Assembly (NCBI RefSeq): GCF_037975245.1
Contig: NC_092561.1
Coordinates: forward strand, 13,515,001-13,579,000
DNA: 64,000 nucleotides
Direction of reading: 5' to 3'
From: Apostichopus japonicus
Lineage: Eukaryota; Echinodermata; Holothuroidea; Aspidochirotida; Stichopodidae
The position numbers and the translations under genes are program-made. The notes beneath the pieces are model-generated. The model did no database searches and was not told the origin of the DNA. It saw only the letters and a program-made list of their open reading frames with translations. Positions 13,629 to 25,559 of the stretch are shown one piece after another (the stretch's first letter is position 1; every line of letters begins with the position of its first letter).

Positions 13629-14965
13629 TCAGTAAACTGCAGCTTTCAAACGTTCCACGAATTGTGCTGCAAGAAACAAAGCGTATGAACACTTAAGAAT
13701 TGACTTATCATGATTAACAGTAACAGTGTGGTCCTAAAACTTAACAAACTCTCTTGCATTGCTAGATGAGTGCTTTCATGGAAAGTTAAGGTCAAACTTT
13801 CCTATGGTTTAGAATGTCTCACGATATTTATCTCTGTTGGTATCCAACCTGAATGGACTAGCAATCACAGTCTAACCAAGAACATTCTTTTGCTTTAGAA
13901 TTTGGGTTTGCTCAATCTTTTGGTTGGAAAAACTACACCACTATGGTAGTTTGATTGTAGGCTTCCTGTCAGAACTCAAAGGCAATTAAGAACCAACCAA
14001 AATGATATCAGTTGTTAACTCATGATACTGGAATGCATAATCCTACTGATAAATAGTTCTGTCAGTGTTAAAAAATTACTTACTCCTGAAAAACAGCTTA
14101 TTCAGTAAATTATATTGTACACTTGTGTACTAAGTCATGAGCTTGTAATATAAATGGTAACTTTTGAAAGCTTTTCATAATGACTAACCTTCCATAGCAT
14201 TAACCTTCACGGGACACAACAGCGGTTTTGCATCTCTGTCACTGTTGAATCGTGTGCAAGCATTCCCAACGACTTTCGTTTTCAAAATGTTGGTACCCCA
14301 AATCAACACCAGTAAAGTCTTCACGAACATAGAGTGTTTCTCTTAACTACAAATGGCCTCCCACTTGTCTTCAGGAAGCCCAAAATCTGCACCAATATTG
14401 ACCTGTGAACAGAAAATATGATATACCTGTAAGCATATATACAGATATAGCACATGATAACTCACATTATCATAAACATGCATTAACATTAAAATTTTAT
14501 ATCAACATATTGGGAGGTAAACATTTAAATCAAGGTCCCTCAAGTTATAAGCCAGGAATAGCAGCTTTACCAAATAATTACTAGCTTTGCACTATAACAC
14601 CAAGTTATTTTTCAAAGCTTAATAACCATGTTTATAATTATCCCAAATCAGTAAAAAATTGGCCAAACTTATGACGCTTGTACGTAAATGATGTACCAGA
14701 CTGTTTTTTATATATTATATATATACAGGTTATGAAAAGTATCTAAATAATATCATTACACATTTGGGTACAATAGTTAAACTCACCCTTCCATCTTTTT
14801 TCTCTATGGCACTTGTTCCTTTGCTTTTTGGACTCTTGGATAAACTCTTAATATCATCTTACACCATTATGTCTTTAAGCCATATACGTTCTCCTCTTCT
14901 GTTGTTGCCTCCACACTGGTGTCGTACATCACAGGAAACCTCACCTGGATATTTGGTTTTTCAAT
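13629..14965 (-). pseudogene. BEN-domain protein gene (C-terminal exons), decayed
   Basis: Three - strand exons are read. Exon a (14787 to about 14960) ends KGTSAIEKKDGR. Exon b (14189-14402) reads VNIGADFGLPEDKWEAI, then MFVKTLLVLIWGTNILKTKV and KPLLCPVKVNAME. Exon c (from 13666) reads AQFVERLKAAVY and stops at TGA 13629-13631. Donor and acceptor sites are canonical and the phases join. The pattern W..I, MFVK.LL..IWG...L, V.G, KP.L.P.KV.AM matches a BEN domain, a DNA-binding module of chromatin and DNA-element proteins. Exon b has an internal TAA (14343-14345) and exon a one in-frame TAA, so this copy is dead. The 5' part of the gene was not found. Being inside terminal repeats suggests it belongs to the element. 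Confidence 0.6.
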
Positions 14966-16438
14966 TCTTCCTGGAAAAAGGAAATAGCAAAGCAGCAGTA
15001 GTCATGAATCATTTGAAAAAATGAAAAAAAGTTGTCACCACAAAGTGATGTGAGATTTGCTTCCACAATAGTCTGAAAAAAGGATTCCCAAAGTCTGAAG
15101 CAGACTGTATAAAGCTAAACAGTTGAACCAGAGTGTCATCATTGCAACCAGAATCAAATGCCCAGACTACAGAGATAATAAAACATGGGCTAAATCTTTG
15201 TTTGTTTTTAAGATCTAAAAATACAAGATTTTAGAAACACAAATGCACTGAGCCAACTTATTTATAGGCCTAATTGTTTTAAGTTGTTATTTTGCTTGCT
15301 CACTTAACAAGTCTTATTTAGACCTAGGCTAGAGAAGAAACAGTTCTTTGTCACACTAAGTCAGTTTGTCTTTCAGTCGTTTTTTTAGTCTTACTAGTAG
15401 TAGTACTAAAGTATATAATACCGGTGACTAGCCAACATAATTTCTTCAGCCTACTGTAACAGTAAGTTTGAAGGTCTAGCCTTGTTTTATTCAATATCAC
15501 ATAGCCTACCCATTTAGATTCACATGGGAAATTCAAGAAATCTTTACCAAATGAGTGTAGACCTAAGCTTCAAGTAAACTACAGTATTGAAACTCAGTCC
15601 CAGCATTTGTTTGGAAATAAATTAGAAGATTATGTGCGACTGTTCAATCTAGCCCAATACACACATAACACATTGTTAATTGGTGTTTAGAATGCACAGT
15701 TTAGTGTTGAGAATGCACTGCAATACTCAATAGAAAACCTAGGCTACTCACTGTCATTGCACTTGTGAATTGCGAAACGCTAGCCTAACAACGGTCACAA
15801 GTGCCAGTGGCCTAACAATTAACGTTAGTTTTACCTCCAAGTTTAAGGAACAACAGGTAGGCCGATGGTGGCGGTTAATACTTCCATTCTTCTATAGATC
15901 TTCTTGGGTGATTAACAGTTGAAAGTTGCTTAGAGTGATCGTATTAAACCATGCCAAACATTGCTTACGCTGTGCAATGCAAGTTGCCGTTGCTCCTCGG
16001 TTTCGAAATTGAATATGGTGTTGAAGTCAAAGTTCAACCTCGTACAAAATGTGATTATCAAAACAAATTTAAAAAATTGTTTTTGGCCCCAATTTGAGAG
16101 TTTCATGTCACTAAAAATTACAAATATCATTAATTAATATCAAAAATTTAAAACAACAGTAAATAAGAAAGAATAAATCATAATACAATTTAAACATTAA
16201 TTATTTTTATCTTGATCTTGACTTGGCAATATGTGTCTTACTTTCTTAGACTATGAATCACTGATCTAAATATAGATGCGAGCTCGTCTCAATCTTTTGA
16301 TGTATGTGTATGCTACGTATTCATATACTATCTGGAAGAACTCTCTCATAAATTTAATATGTGAATTTTTCATTTTACCTTAATGTACCAATTGGATAAA
16401 CAATTCAGTGATCAGACATATGTTATACCACATCTTTG

Positions 16439-16640
16439 CAGTGGCAAAGCCAGCGAGGGCGGGGAGGGGGGGGGGCAGGGGAAAGAGTACCTCCACAAAA
16501 AATATTGGGGACGTGATGACGGTGAAAAAAACGAAGGGAGCAAAAAAAGAGGAAATAATTGCATTATTTTGCATATAAGTCCTTTATGAGAAACAAAAAT
16601 TTTCAAGCCCCCCTCCCCTCATAAACCTTCCCTGACAACG
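16439..16640 (+). mobile_element. G-rich hAT-end-like insertion inside the BEN element
   Basis: CAGTGGCAAAGCCAGCG at 16439 looks like a hAT terminus followed by GGGG runs, and C-rich sequence returns near 16610. No clean right end or target duplication was found. ORFs on both strands are low-complexity shadows. Confidence 0.3.
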
Positions 16641-17104
16641 GTGATCCACCATTATGTGCCTTAAAGTGGAGACAGAAATTTGAACCAACTGGTACCTGTT
16701 GAATGCAACTGGTGTAACAGGTACCTGTTAAACCAGTTGTTTTCAACAGGTACAGGTCTGTTAAACCAGTTGTTTTCAACAGGTACCTGTTAAACCAGTT
16801 GTTTTCAACAGTTACCTGTTAAACCAGTTGTTTTCAACAGGTACCTGTTAAACCAGTTGTTTTCAACAGGTATTTTACCTGTTGAAAGCAACTGGTTTAA
16901 CAGGTACCTGTTAAAACCAATTGGTACCTGTTACAGCTTACAGGTAATTTACCTGTTGCAACAGGCAATTAACTGGTATAAGCTGGTTTTGGTCACAATA
17001 CCTGCTAAAACCAGTTGTCGTTAACAGGTACCTGTTAGTCCCTGTTGGTTCCGGTTAAAACCAATTGAAATTGTAACAGGTAGTAACAGGAATTTTCTCC
17101 TGGG

Positions 17105-17557
17105 TTTGGTTAGGGCTTACACATCTCATGATTCATATTATCGAATATCACTCAATGTTGCTGAAAGGAGATCTCGTGAGTTGGTACCCTGAGCTCTCCG
17201 ACAATCTTAAGTTTAGTCTTTCTTTCGAGGCCAGTTCCAGTCGTCGTGGTTGAAGGGTGTAGACAAATATTCAAGTCGATGAATCCAGCGGTACGGGCTA
17301 TGTTTGGTGAAGTCGAAGCTCTCTTGCGGTTGCTCCTTTTCTCCTCCGCCTGTTCGACGGAAGAGAGAGATTTTTTTAGTGCTTTGAGGCGTTTGAAGAC
17401 ATGGCTGCGGAGCACCATGACTCAACAGAGGCTGAACCTTGTGATGTTGTGCCATATTCACCGCGAACGGCTAGCCCAGTTGAAGCCTGAGGAGTTAGCA
17501 GAGAAGTTCGTTGGTTCCTTGGATTACAGACGCCGCATCTTCAGGCGATTCCAGTAG
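17105..17557 (+). pseudogene. hAT transposase C-terminal dimerisation region (fragment)
   Basis: This is the continuation of hAT copy II after the 5.35-kb insertion. The frame open from about 17246 reads VEALLRLLLFSSACSTEERD, then FFSALRRLKTWLRSTM, QQRLNLVMLCHIHRERL and EELAEKFVGSLDYRRR, ending in TAG. The FSALRR.KT.LRSTM..RLN core is the signature of the hAT C-terminal dimerisation domain, which helps form the active transposase. Upstream (DLVSWYPELSDNL near 17174-17212) is in another frame, so the gene is frameshifted and lacks the catalytic N-terminal parts. Copy I stops before this domain. Confidence 0.75.
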
Positions 17558-17859
17558 AAAACTAGTGCGCTCCGTCAATAACATAAGAGAAAGCACTTCA
17601 TAGCTATAGAGCCAAAGCCTGTACATAGTTGTTGTTTAGTTGTAGATGGTGTTTCAAAGACGGTGCCCGTTCCTTAATATTGGGGAAATGAAATAGGGAG
17701 CATATTTCGTGGCAGCGCATCCCATGTTACCTTGTTGTTGAGTGATACCGGAGTTTACTCCACAGTGAGAACACTGGGTACACGCAGGCAATTTGCTAGA
17801 GTGGGTGTGGGGGTGTCTTACCCCCAAACTTGGTAAAACTGACGATAATTGGAAAATTG

Positions 17860-17894
17860 GAGTGCGACAGTCGGAATTTCCGACTGTCGCACTC
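17860..17894. repeat. Near-perfect 35-bp palindrome
   Basis: Arm GAGTGCGACAGTCGGAA (17860-17876), one T, then its exact reverse complement (17878-17894). The arms are 17 bp with no mismatch. It lies 300 bp past the hAT stop codon. It could be a foldback end, a recombination junction or a binding site; nothing nearby decides. Confidence 0.9.
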
Positions 17895-18088
17895 TAGTTT
17901 ATCTAGGCCTATTCATTTATTCCTGTGATTGTGCAAATTTCGGTCAAAATTGACCTTTAATCTGTCATATTTACTATGTTTTCCTTGCCACTTTTAGAAA
18001 TTGTATCTCGCGATTCTTATACTCCACCGCACAAAACTTCGTATGATTTTGAATACTACAAAAGAAAAATACTTAATAGAACTACCGT

Positions 18089-18320
18089 CATATGCGTAGG
18101 AGCCCAATTTAATTGGGGGGGGGGGAGGTGTAACGACTTGCCCGAAAAATATAACCCAATTTTTTCGCGCTCTACGCGCACGTTCCACATGTTAATGTGC
18201 ATAATATATAGACATGCATCGGTTTTTACATCGCATGCAAATAACATACAATAATTTTCCGTCTTATTACCGTTCCATATTGGTTAGAATTATTTGGGGA
18301 GTCGTTACAATATAAATGGT
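18089..18320 (+). mobile_element. Truncated relative of the MITE at 55001-55484
   Basis: GCGTAGGAGCCCAATT, GTAACGACTTGCCCGAAAAA, TTTTCGCGC and CATCGGT..TTACATCGCATG occur in the same order as in the 55-kb MITE. The right terminus is not recognisable; an inverted AGTCGTTACA occurs at about 18299-18308. Confidence 0.55.
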
Positions 18321-18701
18321 AATATTTATTCCAGCATGATACATCATTCAGGAACGTAGTCAGAAATCTAAGTTGAGACTACGGTCAGTTTAAGGAAGGC
18401 ACGCTATTTGTGTTCATTGTCCTTAAATACTATGAATGATAACATATGTCCGTACTATAGGTTTATATTAGGTAGTTTTAGTTTTGGGGACGAGTTAATA
18501 AGATTTCACAGATTTTGTGCTTTCGTATACCCTACTAATATTTACGGACAACACCATCAACACAGTACTATACTATTATACTAAAATAACTGAAACTATT
18601 TTGGCAGCCTGCACGTATCCGATTGCCTAATCAGTACAAACCATACACGTGTTATGCAAAAGAATGATTCACGTCTTCATTAAAGTGACGTTGTCCTTAT
18701 G

Positions 18702-19448
<747 letters not shown>

Positions 19449-19450
<2 letters not shown>

Positions 19451-19511
19451 GAACCTGTAATCCTTAGATCACAAGTCCACTGCCTTAACCACTTGACCAC
19501 AACGCCCTCCC
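19449..19511 (-). mobile_element. tRNA-like SINE head joined to the (TAA)n tail
   Basis: On the - strand: GGCGTTGTGGTCAAGTGG, then TTAAGGCAGTGGAC, then CAGGTTCGAT, running into GAT/TTA repeats. The A-box (TGGTCAAGTGG) and the first part of the B-box (GGTTCGAT) are those of a tRNA-Ser/Leu-like promoter. The 3' half of a tRNA is missing, so this is a retroposed SINE head, not a functional tRNA gene. Confidence 0.6.
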
Positions 19512-19627
19512 TAATAGTTGCCTTCTCATGATAAGAAAGAAGAAGAAGAGCAATTAAATAATAACAAAGAAAAACACTTTTATGAAGATAATTATCAATA
19601 TTAATTTATTTTTGTCTCCCTTTTTAG

Positions 19628-21579
19628 GTGTTTGATTTGGTTTCATTTATTTGCCAACTGTTATCGATCTCAAACGTAATTCCAGTAACTTTGCCAGTTT
19701 AATGCCAATTGCAGCCATTGGAACATATGCAGGGATCGTCACCTGTCCAGGCATAGTAGAGCTATTTCTAAGTAATTACGGACTTCACGCAGCCTTTTGT
19801 TTGTTTGGTGTAATGCTATGGAACATTATTCCAAGCGGACTTTTATATAGTGACAAAGTAGAGAATGAACATGTTCCACATAAATCGACAGTTAACAGTG
19901 TAATCCATAAAGAACAATCTGTTTTAACTATGGCTACTACAACAGAACCAGGATTGGAACACAAAGGAGGATTGAAACAGACATTACTTCAGGTTCAGAG
20001 TTATACTGGTCGGGTATTCACTATCTTTACAGATACGCTATACGCACTCAAGAGATACTGTTTTTCATTATATCAAACATGCGCAAATTCATCTCGGAAT
20101 CTTGGATACTATTTCTGATTCCCTACAGCCAAGAGATAGGTCTTGACAAGACGAGCGCGGTGATAGTAGGGTCTGTCGGCGGTATCGGAGGCATCATTGG
20201 CAGGCTTGTTGCAGCTGTTTCCTTTAGTGAAAAATGTTCCCTACCACCATTAACAATGTTTGCTTTATATTACTTTATGATCGCTTTAGTATTTGCAGCA
20301 TTCGAACGAGTCGGAAACATATTATATCTCAGCGCATGTGCATTCTTGAGCGGTCTTTTTATTTCAGCTCACGCTGGCATGATGTCTGGACTTCTTCTGG
20401 AGCTATTTGGACATAAGGACTTCGTTAGAGCGTTTGCAGTTATTGATTTCGGATGTGGAGTGTTCTCTCTGTTAAGTGGGTATTTAACTGGTGAGTCAGA
20501 TCTTCAAAATATGATGTGATATCGCTGTGTAGAGCTGTATACAGATTAAAAAGTATTCGAAGTTGTTAGATGTGATTGCTGATGTAGTTTCTGGGTATGT
20601 TTTTATGACGTTCGTAACATTATGCAAACATTGTATATGCACTCTATCGCTTAGAAATCTATTCTGCGAGGTATGTTGAGGACTCTGTAGTATAGGGAGA
20701 AAACCATCTGAAATTGAAATATTAATGAAAATATATTATTCATTTATCATACGAGAGGCTTTAGTTAGTTAAATGGAAGATTTCATACTAGTTAACAACT
20801 TTTTGTAACAAGTTTGGAAAATTCATGTTATCATGTTACTCCAATTACAACCAATTCATGATCCTAAAAAATATGCACCACAAAAAGAGACAATATGCTT
20901 TTACAAATTTTACACAAATATTATATATTCAAAGAATAATAATAGTAAGTATTAACAGTATAAATATATCCCTTAAGAAGTAAAGATATAAGATATATAA
21001 GAGTAAAAAATGAATAAAGTAGTCAAAAGCATCGGCCAAACAAAGTCAATCAATAAATTAAATAAACTAAGTTAAACACGGTTAAGACAAATAATCACAA
21101 GATCAGTCATTAAAGTACATTATAAAACATGAGTTTCAAGCTGGGATTTGAAAAAAAAACGTGAGTAAAAGACGAAGTGCCGGGGGCGGGGCGTTCCATA
21201 GACATAGTGCATATACATGGAACGCCTTATCACGTCCGTAAAACTTGTATTTACTCAATGGTTGGTGAAGGGCCAAGGCTTTTGATCGAAGAATGCGCCA
21301 ACATGAACGGCGGGTGAACAATTTATTCAAATCAGTCGGTACCTCGCTATGTTGAATAAAGCAAATTGAAAATGATTCGCTGTTGAATTGGCAGCAGATG
21401 TATTAAACGTGTGTGCATCACCTGTATTACTTTCTGATATAACTATTCTCATTTATATTATTACAGGAGGCATCTATGATCTTACTGGATCTTTTCAAGC
21501 ATTGTTCCGTGTCAGCGCTCTGTTCTCGTTTATCAGTGGTGCCATTGTTGTACTAATAATACTCATGAAAAGGAATTGA
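19628..21579 (+). pseudogene. Monocarboxylate-transporter-like (SLC16/MFS) copy 1, relic of last two exons
   Basis: Exon C 19628-20490 and exon D 21467-21579 (stop TGA) align with copies 2 and 3: NFASLMPIAAIGTYAGIV, NYGLHAAFCLFG, SESWILFLIPYSQEIG, GGIGGIIGRLVAA, FGCGVFSLLSGYLTG. Three defects are seen. The codon after GV is TGA (19633-19635) where the paralogues have GGC. An extra 11 bases near 20046-20060 shift the frame between DTLYA and LFFIISN. Exons A and B are not found upstream, where a tRNA-SINE and (TAA)n tract lie. The exon D protein is much more diverged than in the other pair. Most likely a pseudogene; a sequencing error could explain one defect but not all. Confidence 0.8.
21122..21345 (-). 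mobile_element. LINE ORF2 C-terminal fragment in the intron of MCT copy 1
   Basis: The - strand reads SKYKFYGRDKAFHVYALCLW and NAPPPALR, ending about 21136. The YG.+AF......LWN.LP..LR pattern is the conserved tail of LINE (CR1/Jockey/RTE-type) reverse transcriptase ORFs. It is followed by AT-rich sequence with a TTATTATT-type end near 20930-20945. It is inserted antisense to the MCT relic and 5'-truncated. Confidence 0.6.
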
Positions 21580-23975
21580 AGAAAACTAACATCGCTCAAA
21601 AACAAACAAAAAACATCGAATATTTTGACAATCAATAGTATTGTGTTTCATAAATTGTGAAAATGTCAATTTTGTTCATTGGAACGGTTATCTTTATTAT
21701 CTAAAATCCTGATACCTTGTTATCTGCTCCATAAAAACTGTATTTTTTATAGTATCTTTTTTTAATTAAAAGAGCTTGCAGATTATTCTCTTGAAGTCAT
21801 ATTGGGTGTCAACCGAAATAGTTCCTATAGCGGTTTCCGGTAGAGACGATGAAAGCCAGGTAAACTTTATTGGTGAAGGTCATTTTTTGCTGTTTAGTAT
21901 TTGAAACGTCACAATTTTCCACGAAATGGGAATTTGCGAAGTTAGCCAGGTTTGAAAAATGTTAATCAAATCTGAAGCTACTTTAATTTTCAGTGTTGGC
22001 GGTCAGACGTGGCAGTGTAAGCAGTGTATTTTTACAAAACTGTTCTCTGATTGGCTTGGAAAATACACGTTGGTGTAAATAGTCAGGGTCAGAAGTGATT
22101 AGCTGTTAACATTTTTCTATACATTTGTTATATGTTATATGTTACATCCAATTGTCGTAGCGATTTGCACCACTTGGGATGAACATGCGCTTTTAGAATT
22201 GGGAAAAACCGTGAACTTATATTTCTGTAATTCCTCAATTGGCATTATGAGTTAAATGTGTAATATTTCCGATCCGCGTCCATACTAACAACTATTACAA
22301 TGGCGTTCATCCATTTATCTAGAATCAAAAGGAAACTTAAATCTAAACGGTAAAACGTTTAGAGGGAAAACAAAATTGTAAAACACGATGATCCCCTGTG
22401 CCCCAAGACGCTTGCTACTTTCAGCACCACAACCTCTACCTAACCTGAATCATACTTCAAATTCCTTCATTTATTTTACTACAGTATGGGGGATTACAAA
22501 CCTGTATTTTGTCTCGAGAGTATATATGTTATTCGAATTACATTGAATTAGCGACGTAACGATGAATTTGAAGGGAAGGAACATTCACTAGGCTAGTTTG
22601 TTTTTATATAGTACATTTTATTTCTTAGCATAACCGTATTACTGCAATAAGATTCGGTTCCAATATCTTCTTGATAATATCGAACCTGATATTTTGAACG
22701 CAATGTGCAGTGTGTATCCTCCTTTGGGCTCGTGACTCTACATCTCCGGTGGTCTCCTTCTCTAAGCCCCCCCCCCCTCCCCTCCCCGACATTGCACCTC
22801 TTATGCGAAGATATATTATATTATTAAGGGTATTACATTCTTTCAATGTGATTCGTTTACTTAAAATGCGTGTATATTCAATTGAAACGCCATTTGTAGA
22901 TATGCATGATGGCTTAGGTTTGTTGATGTATAGGATCATTGGTATAAAACCACTGATATATAGTTTAACGTGAAAGTTACCACGAACAGGGGAAAAAAAG
23001 AGAAAAAATTGCTAAAATGGATCAAGGAAGCATACACCAGTGGTTACTTACTTATCTATGTTTATAGGTCCACGTCTACAAACGAACTTTTCCTATTCTA
23101 AATGCAATACATATTAATAACTGTATTTCAGAATAGACTTGCACGATTTCTTCTTCAAAATTCACCGAGTTTCGACGTTTTTGATGAGGACTAAACAAGA
23201 GGTTCTTCTGTTTATGATATAATTATTCATTTACGTAATAAATGCATGTTTCGCATACACTTTTTTACCACGACTGCCAGTTCAAGACCTTTTGCTCATT
23301 TGTGATGAGCTGTTCTCACCTACATCCTTCGTACAGATCGATGAAAAACCTGTCAGTAGTTAAGTCAGTTAAGTCATTAACTTTTATATCAATCAAATTA
23401 ATTGCAATTAGTGTGCTTCTCATCAACATGGATATTAGCCAAAATTCCATTCTCATCAATTAAAAAACACGATATTTACCTGGTACTATGTATTTAAATT
23501 TGTGATCAAACCGTTTTCTTTTAAGTGGTATGACAATATGAGAGCTCGCTGTTACTGTCTGTAGCGTACTTTGTTTAGAATAAACTGTACGTGAAAACAT
23601 AGGTGTACACACAATCCTGAAGCATTACATTAAGAAAACGGGAAGATAGGGAATATTTTAATTAGTGTTTGTTAGTGTTTGTTGAAACAAAGAGGGTAGC
23701 TTCAAAAGATTATTGAAAGTTTCACATTTAACAGTATAACGATTGTAGTTTACCCGGCAACCGCCACCTCATTAAGGGCTTAAAATGTGAAGAATACAAG
23801 GAAAGGTACCATCCCTTTTCAGCTTGTTTGAAAGAGTGATAACTCATAAAATTGGTTATTCTAAATACCGAAGCAAGCTGCTTGGACACCAAACTTAATT
23901 CTATCACATTTCGCGCTGTGGAATGCTTTGCGTTATGAGTTATAATTGACAGTTTTGGTATCTTTTGGTATCTTC
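21580..23975. other. Intergenic stretch between MCT copies 1 and 2, left part
   Basis: No exon or RNA gene recognised. A C-rich tract at 22768-22790 looks like the end of a hAT MITE but has no identifiable termini. Several 60-100 codon frames lack motifs and splice context. Confidence 0.6.
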
Positions 23976-24460
23976 TAGATCTACGTACGTTTGGCAAAAA
24001 ATATGTTTTTTTATCAAATTTAAACTCCTAGTGGCTTTTAAGTTCAAGTAGAGTACGTAAGTGAAAGCACTCCAATATAATTAGATTCATTCACCAATAT
24101 TGGGTATCAAATTGCCCAACTAATTGTAACAATCAACAAACACTGAGTAAAAACACTCCAATACAATTGTATTCATTAACTAATCTTGGGCCACAAATTG
24201 CCCAACTAACTATATTGATTAACCAATAATGGATAAATAATTTACCCAACTACGTGGTAAATGCATTACCCAACTGCTGTTGGGCAAACTTTGCCCAATT
24301 TTTGAGCGGTTACATATGTACCCAGTGTTTTTTTAAAAGTTGGTCCATATTTTTATCCAACTTTTTAAGAGTGTAGACCTACCTACGTTTGGGAAAAATA
24401 TGTATTTTTACCAAATTTAAACTTCTAGTGGCTTTTAAATTCAAGTAGAGGAACGTACTA
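23976..24460 (+). mobile_element. Short CACTC-type relic (24068-24376) between 80-bp direct repeats
   Basis: The interior holds TTGCCCAACTAA, TTGGGCAAAC and ATTAACCAA units as in the 4.9-kb element, and the right end is AACTTTTTAAGAGTG (24376). A segment of about 87 bp starting CACTCCAATA is tandemly repeated at the left. Flanks 23978-24058 and 24377-24458 are imperfect copies of one sequence (TAGACCTAC.TACGTTTGG, CTTCTAGTGGCTTTTAA, TTCAAGTAGAG). The relic therefore sits inside a duplication far longer than a normal target duplication. Confidence 0.6.
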
Positions 24461-24654
24461 CTATGAATGTTGATTACTTTTTGTCATATTAAGTTTTCAC
24501 ATACTATCCATGTAATAGAGGCATAGTAAGCATTTGCCAGTCAGAACCAGTTATGGCAGGGGTTTGGTATCAAAAGTGTTTTTTCATACATGAAAAAAAA
24601 AAAAAAAAAGATGAAGAAAATTTGCTGTAAGGTAACTTCACCCTATTATTTCAC

Positions 24655-24910
24655 TTTTTGTGCTCATATGAGTATGTATGTAAGTATGTATGTATGCATT
24701 TTAGATCATCCTGCAAGCAGGAACTCGCGAAGAAGCAATCATAGGCTTATCAAAGCCGCAAGCTGACCGAAGTCAGTCTCTTAGATTTCATATTTAACGT
24801 CCGTGATTATTAATTGTCAATTGTCAACAACTCTGTAAATAGACGACATATATTAATCTTCGAGTGACTCAAACTCTATAGCTATAGCTCTATAACTATA
24901 GCTATAACTT
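24655..24910. repeat. SINE-like repeat candidate with (TATG)n end
   Basis: A short TATGTATG tract is followed by a non-random GC-richer segment (ATCCTGCAAGCAGGAAC with a self-complementary CCTGC..GCAGG, then AAGCCGCAAGCTGACC) and a CTATAGCTATAG run near 24880. The tetranucleotide edge resembles the (ATAC)n tail of the tRNA-like unit at 35674, read on the other strand. No promoter box was recognised here, so identity is tentative. Confidence 0.35.
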
Positions 24911-25559
24911 CACCCTCACAACTGTTTGTTCTCATGTCAGTTCGTTATTGCTATAACATTAGCTATACATTTTCAAGTTTTACTTTTAATCATATCTGTC
25001 TAAGCCTTGAAGCATTAGGACCTAATGAATAATATATAAATGTATACTAAATTTTTGAGTCGTTGGCTCCAATTCACAGCGTTCTTTGCCAGACCCTACA
25101 AATAAATGATGGAAGCCAAAGTTGTTGTTCTTCTCGATATTTACTTTGCTTATTAACTCTCTCCACCATGTAACAACTAACAAAAAAGTAAGTTTACTAG
25201 GCAAATAAACAAAACCAAATTCCCATTACCGAAAGTCTGATGTTAAACCCACAAGTTCTGTTTTACCAGACTAAAACAATTATACATTACTCTATCAAGT
25301 CGAGTTAAAACGATGCGAGGGATGGCTACAACGTCCCCGCGTACCACAGAACAGGTGCCAAGATACGGGTTATGACCATCATCTTACCAAGAATTAAAGT
25401 AACAACCAACGCTTGGAAAATGTTTCAAATCTGCGCTCTAAAAATTTTCTTTCCACTTGACATCACCATGTGAACATCGCATCACAGCCAAACCAAATAC
25501 CATTGATATTATGTTCCGACCATGACGCATGAAAAGGTTAAGTATTGAATCTCCAGCTA

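Larger units (their letters stand above)
11752..17104 (-). mobile_element. 5.35-kb DNA element with CCCAGG termini, acctgtt/aaccagt arrays and a BEN-domain gene
   Basis: The left end starts CCCAGGTGAAAATTCCAGTT. The reverse complement of the right end starts CCCAGGAGAAAATTCCTGTT, and similarity continues through TACCTGTT. Subterminal arrays of ACCTGTT / AACTGGT / CAACAGGT variants fill 11766-12460 and 16672-17100. The insertion interrupts copy II of the hAT fragment. Copy I preserves the empty site TCTATTTGGTT, while the filled site reads TCTATT..TTTGGTT, giving a 2-bp TT duplication. Inside, a decayed BEN-domain gene runs on the - strand. No transposase was recognised. It is not assignable to a known superfamily from sequence alone. 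Confidence 0.75.

Noticed and set aside
17152-17461. - strand frames of 82-88 codons over the hAT fragment
   Set aside because: The + strand of the same interval has the recognisable hAT C-terminal motif; the antisense frames have none.
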